64,000 bases of DNA, from NCBI GenBank assembly GCA_950295325.1, contig OX485805.1, positions 45,162,758-45,226,757 of the forward strand. The letters run 5' to 3'. Of the stretch, positions 23,559-35,600 are shown piece by piece. The DNA comes from Polytrichum commune (taxonomy: Eukaryota; Streptophyta; Polytrichopsida; Polytrichales; Polytrichaceae). The notes beneath the pieces are model-generated. The model saw only the letters and a list, made by a program, of their open reading frames with translations. It did no database searches and was not told the DNA's origin. A program made the translations under genes and the position numbers. How positions within the stretch are numbered: position 1 is the first letter of the stretch; each line of letters opens with the position of its first letter.

Positions 23559-24162
23559 CGTGGATACCTATAGGAGCTAGGTTGCCCCCCTTATTTATAA
23601 GTTGTCACTAAGTATTATTGCGTTGAGTATACTATAGTATGAGTGCACGTTTTCCGAAAATATCGCTGATATATCAGACCTATCATTATCTACATGATGT
23701 GAATTGTATTCGTTTTTAAATATCTATAAAGGTTTCTAAATATTTATGGGTCTCTCCTTCCAACAGTAGTTTTAGATGTTATTGAATGGTACGAGTTTTG
23801 CTACTTTGCTTGAATGCTTGAATGCTTGAATTTTTTGACTTAGAATTTTCTCTTACGTTGTGACCATAGCCTATGATTAACCGGCTCTCACCATAATATG
23901 GACAGTCAAAAGTTCCTTGGTTTAAGTAAATCATGTCAACTAGTCTCTCTGAAAGGTACCCTAAAACCAAGTCTCTGTCCTGAAAGCCCTCAAAATTTGC
24001 ACGGAAATAGATCCATCATTTTTACTAAAAAAAGAGGTCCCACGATTTTTTCTATTTATATTTTCTAATATTGGAAATTTTATTACTATAATTGGAGAGC
24101 GTTGACTTTTTTTCTGCTCACCGTTCGCGTCCCACCGCTCACACGGTAGCGTCGTTGGTTGG
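23559..24162. other. Intergenic; a possible degenerate pogo terminus
   Basis: No gene. At about 23900 'cagtcaaaagttccttgg' loosely resembles a pogo/Tigger end (CAGT..AA..), in the right orientation to be the far end of the transposase relic that follows, but no TA abuts it. Confidence 0.3.
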
Positions 24163-25075
24163 CTAGTCACCCACATCAATTTCCTCCGTAGGCTCTTCAT
24201 TCAAATCCAAACCCAAACAGATTTCTCTACCCCATGCCAAATCCACCAACTCAACCATGATGTACTCTACATCAACAATTTCCTCTCCTACCAACTGCAC
24301 ATATTCTTCAATAATCATTTCTTCACTTCCAAGATTCAACAAGGAAATGAGACTTGCCAATTCATTTGTTGCTTCTTCCATTATTGATTTCTCACATTCA
24401 TCATCCATGGCAAATTTGGCACTCTAATATGCAAATAATAATTTTGGACATCCTCTAGTTGTTTTGTATGGTTTGGGGATTCATCTTTCTCCACACTCTA
24501 GAGCACCATATGATAGCATGCCTTATATTAAGCATTATTTTCTTGAAGTCTCGGTGAGTAGTAGAAGAATCAAATAGAGAGAGAACCCATGATGAAAAGC
24601 TTTTTCTTAACCGAATTGAATGAAGCAATTATTCCCTTATCCAAAGGTTGTACCATATTTGTAACATTAAGTGGTAAGAAAGCAATAGTAATATTGCTTA
24701 GCTACAAGGTTGAGAAACCAAACTTGCTTAAGGGAATGAATAGAATAATTGTTCATAATTAAAAGTATCTTCCACTTTTGAGATTTGAAATGTACATTGA
24801 GGCTCATTATCCAACTCTTAAATACATCTAATGTCATCCATACCATTTGGATTGCAAACCACCACACATATTTTGTTGGCAAGCACCTTCCAAAGTATCT
24901 TGGACGTGGAGATTTGTAAATAATTACAAGTTTCACCTTCTTAGTGCATGTCAGGTTTATGGCAAGAGCAAAAGTGAGAGAATTCTTTTGAAAATTGCGT
25001 TCACAATCTATTCCTTGCGTTTGGTTGGGCATGATAAAATAAACCAGTTCTCATCCATATACTAAACATTTTTTG
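24163..25075 (-). pseudogene. pogo/Tigger-type DDE transposase, decayed
   Basis: Read on the reverse strand, three blocks of a CENP-B/Tigger-like DDE transposase appear in order. Near 25030-25065 is MDEN, the place of the first catalytic Asp. At 24667-25032 come YKSPRPRYF, VWMTLDVFKSW and KILLIMNN, where the usual second Asp of DN is replaced by N. At about 24590-24665, in another frame, come FLPLNVTNMVQPLDKGIIASF with the third Asp. An acidic C-terminal tail (EEYVQLVGEEIVDVEY and DLAWGREICLGLDLNEEP) lies at 24163-24408. Frame changes between blocks and the D-to-N change mean it is inactive. The N-terminal DNA-binding domain was not recognised. Confidence 0.8.
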
Positions 25076-26442
25076 GTGCCATAACCCATGCAGAGGAGGT
25101 CAAGGCTTACCAAATTGTGCGCAAGTTATTTTGTGTGCATACGTGGTCATCAACACTAAAATTGTTGATATTATAACTAAAATGAAAAACATTCATACCC
25201 ATTATGAGGTTGTCATTTTTTAATACCCATATAGGATTTTTCTTTGTGCTCATGTGCAAACTCCTAAGGAGTGGATGTTGTGTTTTTTAGCACACAATCA
25301 ATTATTTTGGTGAATACACCTGAACTTTTGTATTGCATATGGTGTATGATGTTTTAGTTGTTGTTATGGTTATGTATGCTATGCAAGTGTAACATGGTTG
25401 TGTTTTGTTTGGTGTATAAAAATAATATATTTGCAAGTGTTCGTCTCCTACATGGTTCAGTTTCAGCTAGTTGGAAGCATTCAATTTGTAGTCTTCATGG
25501 TTAAATGAATTTATTAGGTCTAATGCGTAAACACATGGGAGTCAAATTGTATTATGTGGTGAAATATTGTTGTCGTGTTTTGTAATACAATCCTCAATCA
25601 TAAGTTTCTTGCAATAGCTGATATAGAACTGTGTTTGCAATAGTATGTATAGACATGGTTTACATTTTATTAATTAAAAGGAATATAGACTACAATAAAT
25701 TGCATTTGACATGGGAATTATAAGTATTGGTAGGGTGCAAACAAACATGTTGTTTTAGAGAATTGAGTAATTATAAGGAACCTTCAATTAATGCTTTGGA
25801 AGTAAATATCCCCTAAAGAAATAACCCTCCGCCACACGTGGTGCCCAAGAATCCTATAGATTGACTCACCCATGGCAGATCCAACTTTTTATAAACCCTT
25901 CAACCTCCACCCAAACCCACAGACTCAAAAGTGCAACATATGTTTTGAACAAAGGTTTAAAACAATGAAGCGCCGTACCAACAGAGTTTTTTCACGATGT
26001 GTCAGATGTTGTAGGATCTTGTCGAGAAACACCCAACAATCGATCGGTGAAGTGCACCCTACGCGATTTGCAAGGACTGCAAACCCTAACTAAGTTGAAG
26101 TTTATCTATCTTAGGGTTTAGGATTGAGCATCGACGACCAAAAGGGAAAAGGGACATCATCGGAGGGCCCTCGAAGACAAGTGATGTGGCCACCTCAGAG
26201 GGCGACATTTTTGGACATCACTTTAAGCCTCCTCCTCGATGAACTTGAGTTAAGTTTAAGTTAACTCATTGATGACTTCACCATGTAGTGTCGATCCCAA
26301 GGCAGATCCTTAGTGTGGGTCCCACCACCTGCGTGCTATATCACCTCTATTACATGGCAAATCAGATTTAAAAAATGGTCGTATTACAAGTGTCATAGTC
26401 ATAATATTGGGGTAAATTAACACTATAAGAGTTGGTCAATGG

Positions 26443-26502
26443 GAAATGCGGTGTATAATCGAGGTGTCGTGTTATCGAGTGTTGTATATCAAGGTTAGAC
26501 TG
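26443..26502 (-). mobile_element. Probable 5' terminus of the pogo/Tigger element
   Basis: The reverse complement from 26502 begins CAGTCTAACCTTGATATACA and continues with TCGATAACACGAC and ACCTCGATTATAC, typical of Tigger/pogo ends; TA follows directly at 26503. Together with the transposase blocks this implies an element of at least 2.3 kb. About 25.1-26.4 kb would be its 5' part but holds no recognisable domain. Confidence 0.6.
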
Positions 26503-29500
26503 TATATGTAACATTGTTGGGCGGCTATGATTAGGATTGATGAAGAGAAATAGATGGGGTGGACCCATGTCCTCTTTGTATCACCTTTGCCACATTATCC
26601 TCATGACCTCTCCCTATGTCAAGCCCATTCCTAGTTAGTATGTTTTTGGGCTCACAAGCTGAAATTCTTTCTCCTTGGCTTACTAAACTCAATTTCCAAA
26701 GCAGCATTTTCAAACATGTGTGGTCTCCACATGAGGGGAAGTGGGTGCCCAAGTCGCATTGTTTTTGACTTGAACATTCAACTTGACCATCATAACATGT
26801 TGAAATGTCCTCATTCATGGAGCCACAAACGGGTCCCTATTACAACTCTATGTGTCTCCTATTACACTACTTTTGTAGACTCTTTATGAGGAAAAATCAA
26901 ATGATCCAAGGCCACTTACAAAGTTCATATATATAAAAGTTTATCACACAACAATGCTCCTAAGAATGTTATTATTCTATATATTTGATGAGTTGATGAA
27001 CTCTTGAGAGAGGTCCTCTCTAACATAATCAGTGGCCAATAGTGAATTTGGATATATAGGGCTAGTGGGTGGGATAGAGCTTGAGATGGTTTGAGCTCAA
27101 ATGTAGATTTGCATTTGGAATTGGTTATTGAATTAAGGCCGATCACCTTATATCTAATTTGTAGAAACTTCCCCAGGTCTTAAAATCACATTTTGCATAT
27201 CAAGGACTTATTTAACCCTTCGTTATCCTAGAGTTATTCCAATGAACTTGGAATTTTCATACATCATGTGATGTTGAGGGCATTCGAGCCCCCTGTCATC
27301 TAACATTTATTGTGATTGACTGCTTTCATTTAAAAGCCAACTTCGTATTGAAGGTGTGTGAACAAAAATATCATCATTTGAACTATATTTGAGAAGATCC
27401 AACGTTCGCAAAGTTGAAGTTCTCAAGTCGGGGTCACCACACTAAATTTTGTTCTCTCCCTTTAATATGACACGTTTGGTCATGCAAGAAAGTGTCATAT
27501 TATCCGAATATTACCAGTCTTACCATACAGTGAAATTGACATAATGCTAGATACAGGCACTTAACACTGCTATATCATACTTGAAAATATAGACCAAAAC
27601 ACAATTCAGTTGCACTGAAGAAGTGACGAAGACAGACCCCACAGCAAATTTGCCATTGACAAGAATGAAAACACAATCGTCTTTTGAAATCATATTGGAA
27701 AGAATGTTCCTAATTGTTTTATTGCTCAAGTGAGCACATTGTCCCCATACCTATATGTGCACATATAGGTCTAAAGGATGTGAAAAGCATACTCTACTTT
27801 CACATACCAAACAGGGAACCTATGAATCAAATGAATCAACTAAATAAGATGCACCCACATTGTAAATTGATGTACCCAAGAGAGGGGAGTAATTCCTGTA
27901 CAACCATTGTCCTGAAATGTTTCACAGACAAGGCATTTCCAATACTGGAAATCAAATAGGTTACCTTGAGAAATAGCACACATGTACTGGGTTTAATGGG
28001 TGCATTAAATGTGTAGGCTTGTCTCTCAGTTGAAATGAAGAGGACAGCCTTAGGTGTAGTTTGCAAGTCTAAATGTATCCATCAAGGCAACCTGTTCAAC
28101 AAGAAAATGTAATCAGTACTAAACATGTTGAAGTACAACATGTAAATTGACCATTAAAACACAACCAATGCAAAATATACCAAAATATATTATACAATGA
28201 TGCTGAGATGCAACCTCTAGTATTATAAATGCATTGATAAACTTTCCTCGGGAAGGAAGAAAAAGAGGAAATTTACGGGCTTTCTTCTCTCTAAATGAGT
28301 AATTTACATTCTTGAGTTACAATCTTATGAAGAAAGTTGAGCAAGAAATACTACCTACAATCATAGTGTCATATTGGACGGGGGAGCAGGATGACAGAAC
28401 AAATTTCCTTCAACACCTTGAACTTCAGCTGGTTTGCACCATACTGAGCTGGACCTGTCTGAAGATTTGGTCAGTTCCAAGACATAAATTCCATGCTAAG
28501 TTCCTAAATAGTACAAGCTCAAAAGACTTTTACTCATTCTCATCCTCAAGCTCCATACTTAATGATGCACTTTGCAGTGTTCTATTTATAAAATTTGACT
28601 CTTAAGTACTTCATGTGAATTTGTAAGATGCATGCACACAAGGTGCCCTCAAACTCAAAAACCAAGCTAACACAGTATAGAATAATGACATAAGAACAAC
28701 CCAGAAGTTCATTTAGTTTTTATATTTTAAATATTAGTACTTTGGACACACCTTTACACTACTTGATCCAGACAGTATTAAAAACATGCAGAAGATTTAT
28801 TGATTTGACATCATCAAGTCAAAAAGTTTGCAGTAATGCATTTAGGATGTTAACGTCTGTAGGACCCATCATGTGTACAAGAAACATCATGTAATGGTAG
28901 GCAACGTTGACCCATTGAGATAATATACATCAAGTGAGTATGAAAGGTATCCAAGCTTTATACTTGAACATGCATACAGTACATTTACTTCTAGGATGAC
29001 TCTAAATCAGGAAGCTACTGCCACAAGGTTTGCATTGAGAATGGATATCAGTACCTCAACAATGAAGATGCACGTGAGAAAGTCCTTCAGCACATTGACA
29101 ATGAGCTGGACCAACCAGAAAATGAAACCCACAAATTACATATTGTAATAGAGATGGCCTCACAATAAATATCATATTAACTACACCAGAGGCAGTTTCT
29201 GAAGAACCAGACAATCTCAAAATGTTTCCAGTATATTCTACAAGTTTCATAGAACCTACAGAAAAAACACAGAAGCTAGCAAGAGGGGAAACCAATATTT
29301 TTGGTAACATATAACAGCCATTAGACTCCACCACATGGATTGTAGAATGAAATGCTGGAGCAATTTCTTGCTTCTGAAAGCAGTACAATACAATACAATA
29401 CAATACAATACAATACAATACAGAACAGAACAGAATTAAATATTGCTGAAGAAATCTACAAGTTTGCCAATCATAAACTTCACCAATCTGTAGATGACAC

Positions 29501-29611
29501 TGGAGCTCTACAAGGATTGTGATAGAAAACTACAGATACAAGACTGATGTGATGGGTGAACCATTCCATCTCTAAATTAAAATACAACTGGCCTTCACAT
29601 CAGTCAGTGGA
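26503..29611. other. Intergenic, downstream of the glucosylceramidase gene
   Basis: No gene is supported. Short open stretches exist on both strands without domains. Parts of 28.2-29.6 kb may be 3' untranslated sequence of the reverse-strand enzyme gene ending at 29612, but no polyadenylation signal can be assigned. Confidence 0.45.
29384..29435. repeat. Pentanucleotide microsatellite (TACAA)n with CAGAA variants
   Basis: Seven to eight uninterrupted TACAA units at 29384-29421 followed by three CAGAA units, about 180 bp downstream of the enzyme's stop codon. Confidence 0.9.
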
Positions 29612-32600
29612 CTAAGTGAATTTGTGTCCAAGTGCGGACATCAATCCAGGCATCACAAGACTAAGTAAGCCTCCCAATATGACAACATCTACAAAGAGCT
29701 TAGGGTAATTGAATCTTCTTAACTGTGGGGTAGAATTGCTGCGGAGAACGCTAGCTAGAGAAGAAAAGCGTTCATGAGAGCTATGAGATGAGCCTCGGTC
29801 CATGGATGGAACACGAGGGGCTTCAGCTATTGCCTTCGGTGGGTACAAAGCCCACTGCATGGCCCAAATGGCTAGTGGTCGCATATATGCTAGTGACCTG
29901 AAGTAGCCATCAATTGTCCATGCTTCTGGGGTTTGGAACCAGTAGCTGCACATTATCAGTGACCCAGAAATTTTGCATTTTGTCAACACAGGGAGATAAA
30001 ACATAGGAAACCAGATCTTAAACTCCGAAAATAAAATTTTGCCAATTGGATGCCAATGTAACAATACTTCACAATTCTAAGAAAAGTATCAAATGATCAC
30101 ACCTGCACCCAGTCATTCCAGTTTCAATAAAGTGTCATGGATTCAAGATTATTGAGCACTCCCATTAGAATTATCCTCTAACTCAACACAACTTTTGGTC
30201 GGGAGTTGGTGTTTTGCATACAAGACCTTCCATGTTCAGCAAGTTTTTGGTGCAGCCTTGGAGGTAGTTGGGAGGTTTGAATGAAGAACATTTTATATTC
30301 GTTCATTGAGTGTCAAACTCGTTTTGGCATGTCAAGAGGTGCTAACATGAGTTTGGCCCTCCATGAACCGAAATAGGCTCTTCATTGAAATTCAACATTA
30401 CCTCCAAGCATGCACTATGAGTATGGCTGGTCTGCAGCAGTGAATGCTTGCTCGTTCAGACCCTCATGTATATACATATTGATTTTGTATGCAAGACAAC
30501 CAATGGAAAATCGTAGGGGATCAACTCCTGACAAATAGTCCCATTGAAGGTAAAAGATAACTCTATTATTGCACAAGTAAAGGAGGATCACATCAAGATC
30601 AAAAATCGTAGGAGTTGATGTATCTCATACCCGAGATCAGACCAGCCAGCAAGAAACACACCCTCCGCAGCAGTGAATGCTTGCTCATTCATACCCTCAT
30701 GAATCATAGCTGCCGCTGCTGCGTATGTTACGCCAGTCCAGATCTCACGTGACTGCATGCATGTTTCATCAACTTTGCCACTGGGTTGCATACCATTTAC
30801 AGCACCCCACTTTCCACTCTTAACCTTCATCACATTGTAGTCGAAGATCTTTTGGAGTGCACTGCGTGCTTTATAGTCATCAAACAGTGGAGGTAGCCCT
30901 GATGCCCAAGCATACCATTGGCCAGCCATCTGGTCTGCCTGCATATGGATCAAGCAGAAAAAACTTCAATACAAATGTTGAACAAGAAAAATAAAACATG
31001 ATCAGCCTATTCTTGGATAAACTAACTACAGTCATTAACCCTTAAAGGTCAAAGAATGTAATCTGCAAACTTGAGATGACTTAAAATGAAAGACTTTGAA
31101 TGCTCAAACGCTGTTTACATTCAAAAAAAGTTGTTACAAACCACTCAAAGATACATCCATGGAGTTGAAAACTAAATTTAATATCTCTACATGAAATAAA
31201 ACCATCATAAGATTTTAATTGTAAACACTCATAGAAAGTACATAGCAAGGTACTATACAATGAAATTGTGTCACAAAGCTCAAACTATTAGTCTGAAAAG
31301 AAAAGAAAAAATACAATGATGTGTAGTAATTATTAAGCAAAATACTACATATTGCATAAAAAACCATTTTGAGGAATTCTTCACATACTTTGAATTATTT
31401 GCACCCCGATTTCAACTTCTTTTTTCCATTTGCAGTATTTCAATAAATGTTACACATAAAACTATTTCAATAAACATTACTTTTCAAAAAACTGACTCAA
31501 AATGAATTTATCAACAACAAATTTTCAATTTTCTTGTCTCCAAAGCCCCGTCGGGACTTTCTCAACATTCAAGGTTTAAAAAGAACACACACACCCATGA
31601 CCATTTAGTACCGCAATTTCATTTCCCTCAACAAGTATCCTATTAAAAGATGATTTATCAAAATCTTTATGCACCTGGATGGAATTGCTGTTACTGCTGT
31701 TCCCACTGTCATAGTTGAAGTATTCACCATTCCACAGCTTTCTCTCATACACCTCTCTTGCTTGACCAAACTTGTCTCTGAAGTGCCTGGCTGCATCTGA
31801 GTCCTCCACAAGATCGGCCATGGCAGCTGCTGCTTGTAATGCAGCTAACCATAAGCCTCCACAATATGCACTGACCCCGTGGACAGACCAAGTGTCATAA
31901 GTCTGATCTGGAAATCCATCGTTTTCAATAAGACCATCCCTATCCCGATCAAATTGGTCCATATATGCCATAGCTGCATAGACAGCAGGCCAAACTGCCT
32001 TGGCAAATACAAGGTTCCCTGTTGCAACAACATCTCTGTATACCTGTAAAAGAATCGTTTCAATGATTTAGCTTAACCCTTCAGGACCGGAGATGTGTTT
32101 ATACAGGATACAGGAAAATTTGTAAGAAACCTCAATAAGTATTAGACTAATATTTTAGTGTCTATGGTATTGAATCCATATTTAAGACAACGGTGATTAC
32201 ATATAAGTGGTATGTATTTGAGTCTAGGTCATTTATACATGCTCAAATCTCCATAAGAGTCAATATCCATACATGTAAGCTTTAATTGGAACAATGGATA
32301 TGAAAATTGGGATAATTTTAGATAGGGTCATTTTTGACATTTTTAGCTAACAATATTAAGCAGTAAGCTTAAACCCCTCCATATAACGCAATTTGACAAT
32401 TTGACAAATGACATTGGGTTGTAGACAGAAGGTAAGTATTTAACCTGGAGGACAAATTTTGTATTGAGGTCCTTCCATTGACTGGTGTCATGTATATTGT
32501 AAGCATTTACTTCTACCCAAGGATCATGTTGACCAAGATCATGTGGGACTGATCCAAACACTTTTTTTGTTCCAATATGTCCATCAGCCATGTACTTAAC

Positions 32601-35600
32601 CTTCTCTGGATGCTGTGTCAATGTCGCAGCTGCAAAATCTCGTTGTATTGCAAGTTCAAGTTTCGGAAAAAGAGAGAGTAGCGCAAATGAAGCATAGAAG
32701 TGAACGTCATAGGTGCACCACATTATGTACTCTATTCCTTCCAAGTACAGGAATTGCCCAACATTTTCTTCTCCGTTCAAAAGAGCAATTCCCAATGTAT
32801 GTCCAGCTGAATTATCATGAGACTTGTGACTCATTGCTGCCTCCATTTTCTTCAATATCAAATTTTCCAATGTTCCTTTGGTGATGGTAACATCAGTGTT
32901 CCCTTCTGACTCGGGTTGCTCCACGGACTCACTCGCAGCTAACTCCAACTCAGCTTTATTCCTGAAACTAAGAAGTGACTCACTTGTGGGAAACCCTTGA
33001 ATGTGTTCTATCTCAGAAATAAACTTCACTTCATCATCTTCTAATCCCTGCAGGAATGGATTCAGATCTGCTGGTGCCACACCATTGTGACCCACAACAG
33101 TTTCGGCACTCTGCTCCGATACGGGTGGCAGATCCAGTCCAACAGATTTTGACTGCGTACTTAAAACCTCCCCATGGTCAATTGGCAAGGGGACAGAGTC
33201 TACTGAGTTGGCTGTGGTATCTAACCCTTCGTGGTAAGGAGATCCAGGGACAGATGTCAAAGGAGAACTTCCTGATGAAAGCTCTGAACGTCCTTGCAAT
33301 GCTGGACTACCATCTGCAAAAGAAACAAAATCGTATAAGAACCAGAATAAGCTGCATGTATCAAAGGAACAAAAAAATGGATGACTCCGATGTTGCCATC
33401 GCCATGAAGTATGGTGTTGCTTCATCTTTGAGTTGGTCAAAGACTATTTGTAATAATATAACATGCATCACGAGGAGCTAAGGGCTCTCAAAGACTGTCT
33501 CCTTTCAAGCGATGCACGTGAATGAGTTATTATCCCCTAAAGCTTGAGGATGAGCAACTTACGCAAGCTTCAAGTAATTGCCAGAGAATTCAAGCAATTT
33601 TCAGTAGTGCAAGAACTTTGAGGCTCTGTAGTTACTTACCAGTCCACACAGTACCACCTGCAACTAAATAATACAACTCATTGAAGAGTGTTACACGATA
33701 CCTGAACCAAAACAAGACCACTTTAATTACTTCAAAATTTTGTATTCTAGTTGCATGGAAACACCTACATGAACGCAAGTGGTCAACTGTTATAGAACTG
33801 CTTTGGGAACAGATTAATTATAAAGCATCTTAAAATAGTTGAAACCACTCACATACAGTGATTGCTGACCAGAAGTTACAGTTCAACGATCAATAAAAGG
33901 CAAATAAACGGTCAATGCAGTTGCCTACTATAGTTAAAGTCTAAAAGGTCTTAAGATACTATGAGTTTTAAATGCAAGTATCTTTCGAAAGGACAGTTGC
34001 TATGCAGATTAACACTTCTTAAACACATTACCCTGAACCTGAGATATTGGAAAACACATACCATTCAGGAAGCTTCTCATCTTTCAAAATTGGTTGCTGC
34101 CAATCTTCGATTGCTATCTCCCATTTCCGGTAGTCTGCAAATAGTCCAAAAACAGGAGCACATGGGACGTCAAGTTTGTCAAATGTAAATAGGTTCACTG
34201 ACAAAGTCAGAACAGGAAAGAATGTTTTTCTTGAGGATGGAACAGAACTACACAAAAGCCATAATTTTTGCACTCAACGTATTCTTTCCAAGAACACCTA
34301 GGACAAAAGATAACAATGAAATAACTAGAAGAGCACCCATGAAGAGAGAGTTTCCTCACCACGAATAGCATCATGTGCAAGTCTGGAAGCAGCATTCCCA
34401 GCAGTTCCATAAAAAGTTGTATATCGCCTGCAGAGAACAATTTGTTAGAAGGAGATCTGAGGCACTTCTAGAATAATCTCAAAACTTCAATTGAGTGAGT
34501 GGGTTTTCAGAATATTATTGCCTAATTACTTTCTTAGAATAGTTCCTAATTCCAACTGTAATACTGCTTTACGTAACTCACTTATGTCTACCAATACTGA
34601 GGGCAATCATAGATCTACAATAATAAATACAGCTGTAAGATTTTAATTAAAATCAAGTACCACATGATCAGTTTACTATTCTCCTACTCTAAAAATGCTT
34701 AGATTGAGCACTGACTGTTCAAATGTCATTTAGTGTATACAATTGCAACTAACTAAGTTCAGGATGATTTTGCTTCACTTTGTAGTTGATGTAGTAGACT
34801 TTTCCTTTAACTCAACAGGACTTTTGATCCGGAGTTGGTTGTTTTGCATACAAGACTTTCCACGTTCGGTTCAGTTTGTGGTGCAAGGTTGGAATTAGTG
34901 TGGAGGTTTGAATGAAGAACACAAGTGGCACACCCAGAAATGAGTTGCCAGAATAGGCTGCTCTTCACTCAAATTCAAACACCACCTCCAAGCATGCACC
35001 ACAAGTGGAAAGTAATTATTAATTATGTATGAAAAACCACCAACTGGATATCATAGGGGACCAACACCTGATGAAAAGTTCCAATGAGTTAAAAGGATAA
35101 CTCTAATATATGTGAAATTATAGGAGTTGAGGAAATAAACCCCAATCTCAGCGGCATAAAGCAGCAATTGATATGCAGTGACTATGGAATACAATGTAAA
35201 AGTAGGACAGAACTCATACCTGTGGTACGACTTGCCCTTCAAAAACTTTATTTCTGGTGAGTCCCATGCCAAGGAGAACACGACTTCTCGTTTCTCACCT
35301 GGAGGGACCGAAACACGAGCTGCAAGAGCAGCAGCACATGAGGCCCCTTGCTTTGTAGGTTCTGAGGGTTTGCAATTCCAATTTTCTGCATCAAAGCCTC
35401 CTTTCTGCACAGATTCTGGCTTTGTTCACTGACTAAAATAATGCAAAACTTCTACATGTTATTTCCCGTAACATGCATTCGCCTCACCCACAAAAGCATA
35501 GTGTGACCAAATACCAGGCAAGAGAAGCTCCAGAAAAGCCAGACTGCCTGGTTGTGACACATTGAAATACATGGGCTATTAATTGCATGTGGTGGAAGCA

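Noticed and set aside
28980-29170. Forward-strand open stretch reading ENGYQYLNNEDAREKV
   Set aside because: It looks coding but has no start, no family match that I recognise and no supporting exon; probably chance in the 3' flank.
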